A stretch of DNA of 64,000 nt from Prinia subflava (taxonomy: Eukaryota > Chordata > Aves > Passeriformes > Cisticolidae): assembly GCF_021018805.1 (NCBI RefSeq), contig NC_086256.1, positions 13,458,032 through 13,522,031 on the forward strand, given 5' to 3'. Made by a program: the position numbers and the translations under genes. Each line of letters opens with the position of its first letter. Positions within the stretch are counted from its first letter, which is position 1. The notes below the pieces were generated by a model. It ran no database searches and was not told the origin of the DNA. It saw only the letters and a list, made by a program, of their open reading frames with translations. Positions 24,491 through 37,559 of this stretch are shown piece after piece.

Positions 24491-27400
24491 GCAAGGAAAA
24501 CAAATTGGAAGAGAAGTACAAGCATTTCAAGGTTAAATCCAAAATCTAGCCTTTGGGCAGCATAAATGTTTACTTCAGCTAACATCTGAATACTATTATA
24601 GGTTTCAGATTAGGAGTCTCATAACTTAAGCTCTTCCTGTTTCTGACCTATTAAGTCTCACTTTGCATGTCCAACAGAAGGAGAACAATTTAAAAAGATA
24701 GTGAAAAAAAAAATCAAGTGCCATCACAAAAGCAGTTTGATGTAAAACTGATAAGCTTAACCACCTAGAAATTTTAACCTGTCCAGTTGAATATTCATAA
24801 CTCAGTTCCTAAGTGTACTACTCATTAAAACAGCATTTAATTTGACCACATTGTGAGGCATCAAATCATGGAGTGGGACTGTGCTGTGCTGGGTAGCATG
24901 GGGACAAAAACTGTCATTTCCCAGGGACTGTAAAATAAACTAGGCAGAGCAGTGGGATGCAAGCAGAGACAGGTGCACAAGGAAACCAGGAAAGTAAGAA
25001 ATGCAACATCCCAAGAACACCCACAGCCTGACACTTCTCATTTCTTCCATAGGCATTGTAACAAGGGAGAGTTTTAGGGACTTGAATTTAATGAGGTCAT
25101 CTTTTAAACATTTATGGCAACTTTAAAGTACAGGGTCAATATAGAAGAAAGCCCAAAAGTACTTGTTTGAAAATCTAACAAGTGTGCAATGAAGGTATAA
25201 TGGAAGGCAGAAGCTGACAATTCAGCAGAAGGGAGGCAGACTGCACTGCACTCTCATACAACAGAGAGAGGCTTTGTTACAGCATCCACTTGGACATGAT
25301 GGACTTGTCAAGGCCAGAAAAAACTCTATTATGACAACTGAGACATAAGATGTTAGGAGCATGAACAAGAGTTTTAAACATTTCCCTATCAATCCAAACA
25401 ATCATCTGAGAGATGTTGTTCAAAGAGGAATTGCAATAAGATGAAACTTAGCTAGGAAGAGGTCTCATGTTATCATGATGAAGCTGGGCCTCCATGAGAG
25501 GCAAGGGAGGAGAAAGCCAAGCAGGGAAAGCCTCAGGCAAGGGAAACATCTCTAATAAATATTGTTCTGCTTTATTCATCTACAGCTGGATCAGTCAATT
25601 CCATTAATTTAGAGGTAATGCTAATGAGAAACAAAGATCATACAATGAAAAGGCAGAAAACAGTCCAGAGGTATCATCCTTGTTTAAATCCCTGGCTCAG
25701 GGGTCCAGAGATGGTAGCTGAAACAGTTTGCACTCAAGGTTACTGTGCTTTTCCATTTATTAACTGAAAATACATAATGTAAGAGATGGCCTGCACACTT
25801 ACACTAAAGCAGAAGGTGGAGATTACATTTTCCAGCTTTCCTATTGCTTGGAAGTTTTTTTAAAATCAGGGGAACAAAAGATGATATATGGAAAAAATGT
25901 CCATGAGCCAGCAACTGCACATGTTAATGACTACAATATCATGTAAAAACATGAAGAAGCTGTCAAGGACAGTATGTAACATTGATCATTTACTTGACAG
26001 ACAGGTAGATAATTAAGTTTATAAGAACTGCTCACTCTCAAGCCATGGGAAAATACTTCAATTTACTATATGCCAAAAAATATTTTTTGTTTCACTTAAT
26101 GATTTATGTTGAGATTTATTTGGAACTATTGGTAAAAACTTCATCCCTTGTGGTGAGGTATCTCTTGAGAGAAATTAAGTGAAGTTCTGCATGAAGCTTC
26201 ACAGATTACAAATCAGTACTAAACCCACCTGATTATAAATTTCTCTGTTTCATTCAGGTTTAAAACTCTAAAAATGAGAGTTAAATCCCAGACATCATTT
26301 GATCCAGGATGCAATCCCCATCTGTATTTCTATCTGTATTTCTTTGTGTAAGGTGTCACAAAATGTCCAAAACGTTTTCTCACTGCTTTCAGTCGTGGCC
26401 AAGCTAACATCGTCACCTGACTCCTGAGGAGGTCACTTGGACTGGAGAGACTCTGGGATGACCCCAAAAAGAACAAGAGGTAAATAGAATTAATTTCACT
26501 AATAGTGGAAGAAAAATATATGTGTTGCTAAAAGCAATACACAAAATTGTCTGACATAGGAGGAAGAGCCCTTCCTGAAGCCCCTCTCAACTGCCTTCAT
26601 CCACTGTGCTTCAACTGACCATCTTCATTAATCTTTCACAGAAGAGGAGGATCTTTTATCCCTCACTGTATGCTTATGAGAAAAAAAGCATCCATATAAA
26701 CTGAAAGGAGAATTCTCCCTGAAGGGTGTCATATGCTAATGGTGGGAAGTTTAGGTGGTTAGCATTACTTTCTGAACCTACTGCTTCTTTAATTCCAGGT
26801 AAAATGAGTGTCAATTGCATTATTTCAGGAACAACAGAGAGAAGAAATTTGATATATCACTCTTGTTGCATCCTACTGTAGCTTCTTTATAATTTTCCCT
26901 GTTCTGATCCTTTGGGCACAGTGCTTTAATCATTAAATGTCCCTGAAGACATTAAGTTGCAGAACAGTTAAACACAAAGTCACCCAGGTAGTCCCTGCCA
27001 AGGATGTGCCTTGCATGAAGGGTTCTGATTACAACCCACATCGCCATGATTCGGTTCCTTTGTTACCAATACACAGTGAGGATGTTTCATTAATAACCCT
27101 AATTACATATAATCACAGGATCATGTAATGAACATATGATTATGTTCATACAGGATTCGCTGCTTGAGCCAAAGCAGAACATTAAAGCACTAAAACACAG
27201 TGTGCAAAAATAATATTTTAACTCAACAGAGTTGTGGACTCTGGGAGAATCAGAAACAATTTGCACAAACCCTGTTGCTGGTTGAATCATACATGGCAGT
27301 GAATAAAACCTCTCTTACTTCCTATTCCATTCAAGATATTCAAAAATTTTAACTCATATTACTGTCCCAGACATTTTTAAGGCTCTTTTTTGACCATCTT

Positions 27401-28274
27401 TGAAGGCCATCCCACCTATTCTTTAGAATCCTTATTTCTTCACTAGCATCTCTAATACTTCATTTTTGCTTTGAAGGCTTAATTTAAAGCAAAGAAAATA
27501 TATTTCATGGTTTGGTTAGTGAAGTTTTGATCAGACCCCCAAATTTACACACATCATATAGTTGAAGATTCTGCACTCATACATGCAGAAGAGTACTACA
27601 ATATATAATCAACACCTATGCAGAACAGTACTACAAGGATATGGACAGTGCCTACATATTAATAGAAAATACCACAGTGTTCCAAATAAAAATAACTGCA
27701 TGATCAGTTGTGATTTATTTGCAAGACCCTGCTTTTTATAGTCCAAGATAAATTCATAAATTCCTTGCTCTTTCTGGCATAACTTCTTCCAATTTAATAT
27801 CTTTTATTTCTTTTTTTCCCTTCTTAATATTAAAGAAAAATTACCCCTGAAATGTCACTTGATTGATTGTAAAGCTGTTACAATCTCAGTGGAAGTATAA
27901 GAACTGCTGCCTAAGGTGCACTGAAGAGTGCCAAGCCTCACAGCAACTCAGCTCATCCCAAAAAGCACCAGTCTGGAGTGAAAACTGCAATTTAAAATTC
28001 TCCCAGAGAACCATTATTTGCAAACCATTGACACAAACAGCTCCAGTCTCCCCATCAGAGCATACCTGGGGAGCTCTTCATTCACAGAGCACTACATGCT
28101 CTCTAACTTTACCTACTAGAAATCCTAAAGAAATTTTGGCTAAAGGGATGTTCTTACAAATGTAAAATATTTTTTTCTTACTGTCCCAAAAGATCATCAA
28201 TGTACTAAAATGCATACTCAGTTCATCTTGATTTAGGATATTTTCAGTATAGAAAACAAGCCTGCTTTGAATAA

Positions 28275-28279
<5 letters not shown>
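24491..28279. other. No feature recognised except one small hairpin
   Basis: Long AT-rich stretch with very few open frames. 26937-27128 (plus), 27099-27290 (minus) and 27863-28165 (plus, 100 codons) have no recognisable content. A perfect 9-bp inverted repeat lies at 27128-27149 (ATGAACATA / TATGTTCAT, 4-base loop). The purine-rich 24870-25560 part has no repeat signature I know. Confidence 0.55.
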
Positions 28280-28334
<55 letters not shown>

Positions 28335-28347
28335 AAGAAAGAAAGAA
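28280..28347 (+). repeat. A53 homopolymer followed by (GAAA)n
   Basis: There are 53 consecutive A from 28280 to 28332, then GAAA units to about 28347. An AATAAA hexamer ends four bases before the run (28270-28275). This could be the tail of a retrocopied transcript, or an expanded A microsatellite. Avian LINEs of the CR1 type do not normally leave poly(A) tails, and I see no gene body upstream, so the microsatellite reading is safer. Confidence 0.85.
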
Positions 28348-28997
28348 TATCTAAGTCTCCTGAAGTTTCTAGGTAGCTTTAAAGAACAGTGTAATATATT
28401 CGTAAATAATTGGAATTAAGAAGGGCAAATGAATCTATAATTTTGAACCCCTGGAAACTTAATCCCTAAGGATTTTTATTTCAGTTAGAAATCCTTGTGA
28501 AGAGGGATTTACATGTAAACACTAGAATATAAATATTACTGCACAATGGAATATGCTGCACAACTTTCCTTCATTTATACTCACCTTCTACAGAACTTAA
28601 AAAACCTCAAACTATTAAAGACAGGTTGAATCTAATCTGATTAATTGATGGAAACCAACATTAAACATGAGTATCTGATGCCTCTATGAGAAATAATTCT
28701 AGAAAATATTTGGAATACTGCATTTTCTTGCTTTTCTTATCTATTTTAAAATTAAATCTGTGTCTGCCTCTCTAGATTATTTACAAATAAAAAAAATTAT
28801 TATAGTTATTGATGTATCAATTTAAAATTCCAGAAAGATTCAGGATAAAGAAGATGAAGATGTTTGATTATTTGCAGACTAAAACTACTCTTCACTGTTC
28901 CAGAGAAATTTATATTTCAATATCTGTCCTAAGTATCCTCATTGAAACATCAATTACTTCTTTAGATAACTTTTCTGCTCTTTTCTGCTTTATTAAA
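28348..28997. other. No feature recognised
   Basis: Very AT-rich. The plus-strand frame 28809-29003 reads into the following TAAA repeat and is chance. Confidence 0.55.
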
Positions 28998-29020
28998 AAA
29001 TAAATAAATAAATAAATAAA
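28998..29020 (+). repeat. (TAAA)n simple repeat
   Basis: About five and a half TAAA units directly after an A6 run. Confidence 0.85.
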
Positions 29021-29459
29021 AGCTTCACAAAAAGAGCATTTCAGGTTTTGTTTTTAACCTAATTTTTCTTTTCAAAAAAGAGAATGTACCTGAATAGCAA
29101 AACACACTACTTTTGCTCAGATTCTGCTACATTAGAACTTCAATATGTTTTTTTTTAATGCACCCCAGAGCTCAGCTCAGTTCTGTAAGAAGACCAGGCA
29201 ATATTCATTCCATAGGGCCTGAAGATTCTGCATGTTGCCAAATACAGGTTAAGGAATTCACCCATCCTTTCTAATGTTCTAGTATCAGTGTATCAACAAG
29301 TTTCTCCTTATATTTACAAAACCTCATTTTTTTTTATTAGTCACACTTCTGAAGTCTTTCTAATAGAAATGCTGGAGAAAGAGGAAGATATCATAGTCAG
29401 TGACACTCCAAAGACTGCTCTTTTTAAAGAGAAATTGCCTCTTTTTCTCTACAATTAGA

Positions 29460-29760
29460 AAGTTTTCATGTCAGCAGCCAAGTTCCAAGCAAATCTGGGA
29501 ATGAGCAGGAAAGGTGGAAATAAACCAGCCAGGATGGCAAATAACAAACAACAGAGAAACATAAAGCACACCCAGAGCCAAAGCACTGCAGCCAAATCCA
29601 ACCAGTGCTTCTGGGGTACTGCACACACCCTCTGTGGCAGACTGCACAAAATACCTCCTGAAATCCAACTGTGAACGAGTATTGACAGGCTCATTGCACC
29701 AGTCCCATGGCAAAGGGGACACTGAGACACGAGGTTGGTGCTAATCACCCACCAGCCATT
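29460..29760. other. Unclassified GC-richer segment
   Basis: Composition is more balanced than on either side, and open frames overlap on both strands (29468-29674 plus; 29455-29748 and 29471-29722 minus). The minus frame carries a hydrophobic stretch that comes from CTG/TTT-rich DNA; it matches no membrane protein I know. It may be a decayed mobile-element fragment. I found no convincing TG...CA ends. Confidence 0.3.
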
Positions 29761-30289
29761 AATATATCTCCTCCTACTGAGCCCTATCTCCCAACATTCC
29801 AGCTGTGATGCTTTTTTACCTTATTTCCAATTCAGCTACCGAAAATTTCATCTATAAGATGTATTTGTTGGTTCAAGCAAAATGCTGCTCTGAGAAGGCT
29901 TCAATCCACAGAACCAGGTAACAGAAGAGGAAGAATGCTCATTGCAGTCCTTAGCAAATGCCTTCATCTAAAAACTGTCCAAAGATTTTGGATGCCAGTG
30001 AGATGCTTTGCAGTTGTTTTCTCTCATCTGTTTTTTTGTGTGACAGAATAAAAAGAAACATGCAAAATCAGGGAAAAAAACCCTTTTACTTGGCAAAATC
30101 AATTTTTTTTGTAGCATAGAAAGAAATAATTTTAAATAATTAAATTCTTACATTTGATTTTTTTTTTCTCTAAGGTTGCAGTAAAAATATTTTTTAATAC
30201 ACAAACATGAAAAAAGGAATTTATTTTATAATATATAAAAAGGCCTATATTAAAAATGGGTAAGTTTATTGTAGCTTAAATTCTTTTTT
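29761..30289. other. No feature recognised
   Basis: AT-rich with several T8-T9 and A-rich runs (30100-30240). No frame, repeat family or RNA is seen. Confidence 0.55.
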
Positions 30290-30480
30290 GCCACTTAATG
30301 GATTTTGCACAACATATTAAATATTTTTGCTGTGCTGGGAAAACAGACTAAATATTAATCTTTTCCACCGATTAATTTGCTCAACAGTCAGCTTCTACTA
30401 ATGGGCTTTTGCACAGGCTTAAAACACCATGGCTAATGAAATGGCACCCTTGATAACCTATACGGAGAAAATATGTAAGT
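30290..30480. promoter_or_regulatory. TAAT-rich enhancer-like block
   Basis: Five TAAT cores occur in about 150 bases (in CTTAATGG, ATATTAATC, CGATTAATTTGC, ACTAATGGG and GGCTAATGAAATGG). The background is non-repetitive and has no reading frame. Such spacing is common in conserved developmental enhancers bound by homeodomain proteins. Only the motif content is seen; conservation is not tested. Confidence 0.3.
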
Positions 30481-31060
30481 GATAATATAAGTTTTCTCTG
30501 AGGTTTTTTTGGAGTGAAAGTTAAAAATATCTGTGATACCCCATCTCCATGGTATGGTATAAAGGTTTCTCATCTGCAAGGCCAAAATGGACCCCAGGCC
30601 AAGTCAATAGGTAGCAGAACAATTAAATCACTGTTCAGATGCAAATGAAAATAATTTTATTTTTTAGAACTCCGAACATGCCTGATATAAGAATAATAGT
30701 CTGAGTAAAAGACACATGTGGTCCTTTTAAAAAGCTGATACATATCCCATGCAGGAACTTCTTACAAAAGTTTGTAGCACTGATATCATGTACTAAAAAT
30801 TTGATTGTTCATATTTATACCATATGCAATGTACATATCTAACAGCTCTCAGCTAATTTAGCTTCTAGCCATGCTTTTCATGCCTCTAGAATCTATTCAG
30901 ACCTTCTGCTTAAAACCATTGGCAGAGGTCATTAACCTTCTCTACCCTTCCTAGTCATACTTCCCAAATCTCCCACAGTCAGTCATCTTGCATCATGGAC
31001 ACCTCTCCTAAACCCCTCCTTATCTTTCTCCAAATTTCTTAACACTACTCTTCCACCTCT
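30481..31060. other. No feature recognised
   Basis: Mixed AT-rich DNA with a pyrimidine-rich part at 30900-31060. No repeat family or gene is seen. Confidence 0.55.
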
Positions 31061-31108
31061 ACATATGTACATACATACATATGTACGTATATATATATAT
31101 ATATACAC
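31061..31108. repeat. (CATA)n/(TA)n simple repeat
   Basis: ACATATGTAC occurs twice (31061-31070 and 31077-31086), with CATA units between. It is followed by alternating TA to about 31106. This is a typical variable microsatellite. Confidence 0.9.
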
Positions 31109-32759
31109 AAATATTTCGCAGGATTTTTCTTAAAGCATTTCTAAGTTTGCCTTTTTAACATTAAAAATTGTGGAATATCCTGTAAACATTTTTAGTATCA
31201 CTAATCAATTTCTTTCATTTCCTCTTGAGCTTGTATGTACTTTTTCTTCTTGAGATATGTGGGGTTTTTTCTTGACTACAAAGTTCTTTGCAGGAGGTTT
31301 GCAGAACAACCAACCTAGCACGGCAATAATTCTCACAATGCACAAAAAAACAGGCATTCAAACCCATTTTTATATTTGGGATCATACATTGAAAGTATCA
31401 AGTTTGTCAGAAAAATACATTTCATTGACAAGAGCAAGGATCAATCAATTCTAAACCAGGTAATTTTCCCAGCTGGAGAATGAGGGAGTCTGAATATTAT
31501 TTAGGTACTATATGCTAGATCTGGGAAAAAAGATCATTTTTAAAAGCACTTACAAATATTACAAGAAGTAGTGTATTGAACATTATAAGTAAGGCTATCT
31601 AAGATGGTATGATCATGACTTTTACAGAATTTTTGTGGCTCTCCATCAATAAGAAGTCTACCCTCACAACACACAGGAAGGGAAACTTCTATTTTACAGA
31701 AGCATAAAAAATTATAGGCATCAAGAAGATCTATGCTGGAGCCAGCAAATAAACCCAGAATTTCTGAATTTTTGCCTCTTGTCCAAATTACAAAACTAGT
31801 ATGAAGCATTCTGATTTAGGGCTATCATCAGAGAAGCACAGAAGGCCAAAATCAAATAAAGAATAGTATAAAGATATCTGAATTCAAGATTTCAGTATAC
31901 TGAAATATTTGATGTCTTTCCTGAGGTACATGCATAAAAATCCAAACTCCAGATTTTTCATGAGATTAAAAGTTAAATTTTACCTCATACATTTTTTATA
32001 GACTCTGATGAACAACTGAGCTGGTGTTTTCTACATCCAAGTGTTCTAATTGGCATTCTACCACTAGGTTGTAAAGTCTATGCTTTGATTAAAACAACAA
32101 CAACAAAAAAGAATACAGTATGAAAATTTGGAGAGCTATTCAGAATAGAAGGATCCTAAAAATTCTCCAGACTTTTTAGTGGAACACTTCACTAAAATTA
32201 ACTTCATCTCCACTCCACTTCATCTCCACTTTATCTCTCATTTCTGCACTACAAATACTTCTTTAGAGAAACGTTTTCAGGTCTGGCCAAGAGAAGAAAA
32301 CAAGATTAAACTTTTTCAGTTTTTTCAGAGTCTGGAAGTCAATGCCACTGTTCCAACAATGTGGAAGAGAAGCACAAGAGCTAATGAATGCATTTACAGC
32401 AGATGTACAGCTGCAGAGAGAGCGTACAGGCAGAGAGGGGGAATCACACCATCTCATATCAGCGTAGATTCCTCTTGAAAAAGAAATTATATATATTTAC
32501 ATCCAGAGACACTGATGCTGTGATAACCTTCTGATCATTGTTTTTACAGGGTTCAACCATTGAGGATTTTGTTAGAATCCTTCCTCTTTGTTTATGGCAC
32601 CACTGGTACCCTCACATTTGATTATAAAAACTTGCAGATATAGAAACACGGAAAGTATTTCCTAGAGAATGAGGTAGCCAGGTTTTTTGTAGCTTTGCAA
32701 AATATCTATCCTAACTTACTAAAAGCATAATAGACTAAAACCTGAAAAGCAAGGAAACA
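31109..32759. other. No gene recognised; one short tandem duplication
   Basis: A 16-base unit beginning ACTTCATCTCCACT is present twice in tandem at 32201-32232, differing at two bases. The frames 31257-31454, 32179-32478 (plus) and 31540-31809, 32263-32457 (minus) show no domain. Confidence 0.55.
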
Positions 32760-33020
32760 AATGATACACTGGGTGGCTTAGGGGTTTGGTGAATCTCACT
32801 GTCTGTGTCTGAGGTGCACCTACCCAGTTCTGTGAAGTTCCTTTGGTGCTGGTCACCAGTTGCACACCGAGCCGGGTGTGTAACGAGGCATCCTTGGCCC
32901 CACACCCTGGATATTTGCATTTCCTTTGGAAGGAAACCTGGGCTCTGGTATGGACAATCAGTGCCAGGACAGCACTGACTCCTCCAGAGCTCACTGTTTC
33001 AAGATGTGGAAGCAGCCAGA
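32760..33020. other. Unclassified GC-richer segment
   Basis: G+C rises sharply compared with the flanks, and the segment contains CpG dinucleotides (around 32868-32886) that are otherwise rare here. Overlapping frames of 61-91 codons occur on both strands (32719-33132), none recognisable. An octamer-like ATTTGCAT lies near 32912. It could be a decayed LTR or an exon of an unidentified transcript; I cannot decide. Confidence 0.3.
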
Positions 33021-33159
33021 GAAATCACTTCATACTCATTTTAGCACATCCAAATGGATTCTGTTCCTAAACACAAATGCTGTGCATAATGTGTATTGCA
33101 TCAGAATGATTGCAATATCCCAATCCTATTGAAATAGATTATCTTGAGTGGAAAAGCAA

Positions 33160-33215
33160 TGAACTAAATTCAGCCTTTTAATACTCTGGTATATAAATCC
33201 TAACCAGGGAAAAAT
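33160..33215 (+). repeat. Possible ancient amniote retroposon relic
   Basis: CTAAATTCAGCC followed at short distance by CTGGTATATAAAT echoes the 'aaattcagcc...ctggtgtaaat' pattern of old sauropsid interspersed repeats. Weak match. Confidence 0.25.
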
Positions 33216-34899
33216 GACCTGCTGAAAGGTGGTTTCACAGGATGTGTTTTGCCTTCTGTAAATTTTTAGGAACCTTTGAAATTAATTAAATGAATAATTA
33301 CTTGTATCTAGAGCAATAATACACATACAACCTATATGTGAAATAGAAACTGTTATCCTGCAGTTTAGATGGTGGACTAATTATGCACTGATTGACTAAA
33401 AAAATGCTCTCTTTTCACAGGCAGAACCAGTCACCATATGCACAACCCACTGAAAAGTCCACAATGCACCCTAGACTTCATTCCCTGTCCTCCCAACCAC
33501 TTTATGTCCTTGGGAGTTTTTGGGGGGGGGTTTCCTTGGTTATTGTTTTATTTTTAATTGTCAGAGACCAAATTTTTCAATTACACTCTCCAACTTTCTT
33601 CTTCCTGAATGCAAATATACTGTGCACACACAAACCTGAACCCGGAAAAAGGCCTTTTTGGAAATTTGCCTTCTGGTGTTCAAACAGTCAGATACTGAAA
33701 CTTCCCTTTGCCTCTTAATACAAGAAAACACTAAAGGGCATGAATTCAAATATTAGGAACTAGATATTCACCATTTTCTTTTCATCAATAGTTCCAATTA
33801 CCTCATTAATATTTTCTTTTCAGGCTATAGAGAATATACTTTGGAACATCTGTTTGTTGAGCTGGGTATCACTGAATCACAATTGGCTACTAATAGCTGC
33901 AACAAAGAAAATTATGGGAAGATTGTTTCTAAAGCACAAATGTTTGCAGTTGCTGTTTTCCAGCAGCGAATATGCTTTTGGAAAAAAGAAATAAACATTA
34001 AGAAGGGAAGCACTGTGGTCTCCCTGCTGTCAGTATCACATATTCCATGAATGGGAGCATCATTTTGTTACTGTGTGGCTGAACAACTGCTTAAGTGATC
34101 GATAAAGACCATTATCTTAAATCATAGCATGAATTCCCAATATCATACATAAAATCAATAAAACATACAAAGAAAAGGACTGAAATTTTCCACTAAAACA
34201 TAGCCTGCTGCTTTGGAAAATAATATTTAGTAGGTTGGGGTTTTTTTTGTTTTACTAATTATGAGCTCAGTGGCAGTTTATTCTGCAGTAAATCTGCTGG
34301 TGTGAGATTAAACCTGTTATTGAACAGAGTTTTGAATCTACTGCAAGGCACTCATCACTGCTGGAGAGTGAACATTGCTGTTATCTCATTTAAAAGTTGG
34401 CCAGCAAAGCAGCCCATTTGTTTAAAATGCAATTAAGCTGGTGTCTTGAAGAGAAATTAGCAAGGAGTACTTCATTCTGGAGGCATAAGAGGTCTGTCCA
34501 TAGACACATTAATCCTGTGATTTGGGACACCACTACGATTCGGGACTGTGTTCTGAAAGGATGTGCACACAAGCACAGAACAGAAAAGCTGCTCATTTAG
34601 ATGGGTCAGCCCTTTTTCACAAACTCCTAAGATCTTCTTCACTAATCCACATATCTTGCATGTGCTTGCTACGTGAAAAAAAAAATCTTTTTTCTGCTGT
34701 TGCCAAATTGAAATTATTGAGCGTTTAGCAGTTCACAGATCACTAGATTAGGTGAAAGAGAAAGTCTAAGCTTATTCTTTAGAAACCTACAGTAGGATTA
34801 TTTCAGTAAATATTCCAGCGTTAATTGATTTCTAAAAGATGGATAAATATTATATGTTAAAAACTAATTAATTATTGCAGGTAGCAAAAAAGCTAGAAA
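33216..34899. other. No feature recognised
   Basis: A G10 run lies near 33521-33530. The plus-strand frame 33392-33718 (108 codons) crosses that run and has no domain. Frames 33841-34050, 34397-34728 (plus) and 33561-33749, 34390-34596 (minus) overlap on opposite strands and are unsupported. Confidence 0.55.
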
Positions 34900-34935
34900 T
34901 AAAAAAAAAAATTAAATTAAATTAAAAAAAAAAAA
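34900..34935 (+). repeat. A/T-rich low complexity (TAAAT units)
   Basis: A11-A12 runs bracket three ATTAA units. Confidence 0.85.
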
Positions 34936-35039
34936 GCAGCTCTGTTTACCTGCAGCTCTTCAGAGCGCAAACTGTCACATACAGACTCAGTATACTTTTT
35001 GAAATAAATATTTCCAAAGTCTGCAAAGTGGAGTAGTGA

Positions 35040-35100
35040 AGGACAGATTCCTCTCTGGTGTAACTTGACCAAGTCAAATGTCAAGAGCAGTCTGTACAGA
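35040..35100 (+). repeat. Possible ancient amniote retroposon relic
   Basis: GGACAGATTC, CTCTCTGGTGTAACTTG and AAGTCAAATG follow one another in the order of the 'cagattct...ctggtgtaa...gaagtcaatg' core of old sauropsid repeats. Divergence is high. Confidence 0.35.
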
Positions 35101-37559
35101 AGTCAGCAGTGTTACAGCAGGGCAGCTTTTTTCCTACTGATCTGTGTAACATGAGAGGACAGCCCCACTTTGAAGAGAAGAAAACAAAGGCAGGTGCATT
35201 TTCAAATGCTGTGTGTCTAAACGTGCACACAGTTCTTCCATAGAAACAATAGAGAAGTATCCACCTCTGGGTTCACACTACAGGGTCTATCTTTATATAC
35301 TTAGTTGTTCCTGTGATTTTATAGGAAATATATAGTAATCCAGAAAAATTATGAATTGGAAAAAAAAATTGATGTAATTTTTCTCACCTTGTAAATCACT
35401 GTAAAGCAAAAAAGCATTCTTGGCCAGAATGTTTTCAAAGGTAAGCTAAGTTCTGCTCTTTGTTTTACTGGAAACATCAGGGCCCTTTCAAATCCAGCAT
35501 AAGAGCAGTATTTTTACCACTCTGCTCTTCCCGCAGTACAAAGAGAGTTTGAAGAGGAGGGATTCTATATGCTGTGAGCTTTGTGGCAGCTCCATAGGAC
35601 ACTTGCATCCTCCTCAGACAAAAAAGGGAACTCTGCTGGCCAGGGTCTGTATTTGGTTTTTGCTCTCTGCGTTGCTTCACAGGGTTAATGAGTGACAAGG
35701 ACTTGAGCATGGCTGAATGTTTATTTTTACATTGCTTTGGTTTCACAATCTCCTCTCAAAACTTCATACAGTATTTTCAGTAAGGTAGGAGCAGTGGGAT
35801 CCTGCTAACAGAATCCAGTTAACATTCGCTGCTACTGTGGACAGAAATAATTTTTTAAATTGCCAGCTGAAAATAAACTCAGTGATCTATTATTAGTTTC
35901 TGATACCCCTCTGCGATCTGGCTTTGGGAAAAATTGATGAAGAAACTGGATCAGCAGTTTTTTTGATCGTTGCCATTCATTCCCTCGTGGTCCTAGAGCT
36001 CAAATATGAGCACAGCAACCTCTGAAGCACAGCAGCCCCTTACAGCACGTGCAAACTGTCCTGAGCAGTGCTCTTCAAGTGCTGCTTGGCAAATACCCAA
36101 CACCAACAAAGCAGCAGTGTGCTACCAGGGTTTAAGCAATCTTTCCACAAAATCAAATGTCTGAAAGAAAGCAATATCAAAACATAGTCTTTAGCTGTCT
36201 CGTGATTTTGTCCTGCTGCTTCTGAACCCACTGAGAAGGAACAAGGAACAAGCCCTGAGAGAGAAGGAGCACCAACACTCTTGGAAAGGACTCCACTGTA
36301 CTTCTGCTTACTTCTGACCATCTTTACAAACTAACACTGGATGTAATGTGACTGCATTTTTAAAACTCCAGATTTTCTTGTATTTAGAAGAGCTCCTGCT
36401 GGGATACTTCTAAGACTTCAAAAGGTAGGAGAGACTGTGGAGAAGGCTACTCCCTTTCTGTGCAGCCTGCAAGGAAGCCACTCAGCACAAGGCAGATTTG
36501 TGGTTTTAAAGACTAGACTGGAATTCTACTTACATGCAAAAATTAGTCTTTAGTGGCAGTGAGAAAAGATGTGGAATCAAAGCCTCGCCTCAGAAAACAA
36601 CTGTTTTGTCTCTGCCAAAGGCGCTTCCAGCCCCAGCTGCATTTAGTTCAAAGACAAAAGAGTCCACAGCTGGGGCTCAAATCGAAAATGATACTTTCAA
36701 ATGACACTGGAGGCTTTAGGTCCCCAAGGTTTTTATTCATTTACATGAATAAATAAACAATTACAATAACAAAAAACAGAAAGGAAAAAACGTTTCACTC
36801 TTTTTTTTCTACCTTTTTCTTGGACGTATTAATTCAGCTAGTCTGAAATAAAAAACAAGTTCCAGCAGCATCTATAGGGGCTGGAACCTACATTAGTTAA
36901 TCAGTTCATTCCCATTTTTGTATTCCACAATACAATGCTTTTACTGATTTCTTTAACCTTTCATTTTGGACACAATTAATGTAATCACACTTCCAACAAT
37001 TTGGAGATGATTTCTTGCTAGCAAACTGCTACATATAGTGATGTGCTTCCTATTTCTGGCTTGACACTCTAAGCTCAAACAGCCAACAGAAATGGGAGTT
37101 TGAAGTTAATTTCTTTTTAATTATCTTTTCTTTCTTTCTAATCATCCTTTGATCACAGATAAGAGGAACAAATTACAAGAGTTTTTTCATTATCCTCAAA
37201 AGCTGATGATGTCTGCACGTCTTGTATAACATATTGGTGATGCTTATTGTCTCTGCAAGATGCCTTAACAACATTTGGGAAGGAAAGAATGTATGCAACA
37301 CTACTACGAGATAACTTTTAAAAAGCTCACAACTACCAAGATCATGAAGCCAACTATATCCATGAAATGACTGATTGATTTTTTGATTAGATACAAGCCA
37401 GAAAAAAAATATATCTTCAGTCTTTGATGCCCCATACAAAGAAGCCTAATGTGAAAGACAAAGTTAAATATTCCAAAGTTACTCTGGAGAAGGCAGAAAC
37501 ATTCTTATCTAAATGCCCCAGCTCCAAGCTTATAACAGACCTTATAAGTCACCACCTCA
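35101..37559. other. No gene recognised; one small hairpin
   Basis: Two mildly GC-richer parts (35480-35720 and 36000-36320) carry minus-strand frames of 89 and 93 codons without recognisable domains. An inverted repeat with 9-bp arms (TTTATTCAT / ATGAATAAA) lies at 36732-36753. No repeat family could be named. Confidence 0.5.

Noticed and set aside
29455..29748. Minus-strand frame with a hydrophobic stretch as a possible membrane protein
   Set aside because: Hydrophobicity arises from CTG/TTT-rich DNA; two frames on the same strand and one on the other overlap; no family resemblance.
31061..31108. Repeated ACATATGTAC units as a CRISPR-like or regulatory array
   Set aside because: Grades into a CATA/TA microsatellite; no unique spacers.
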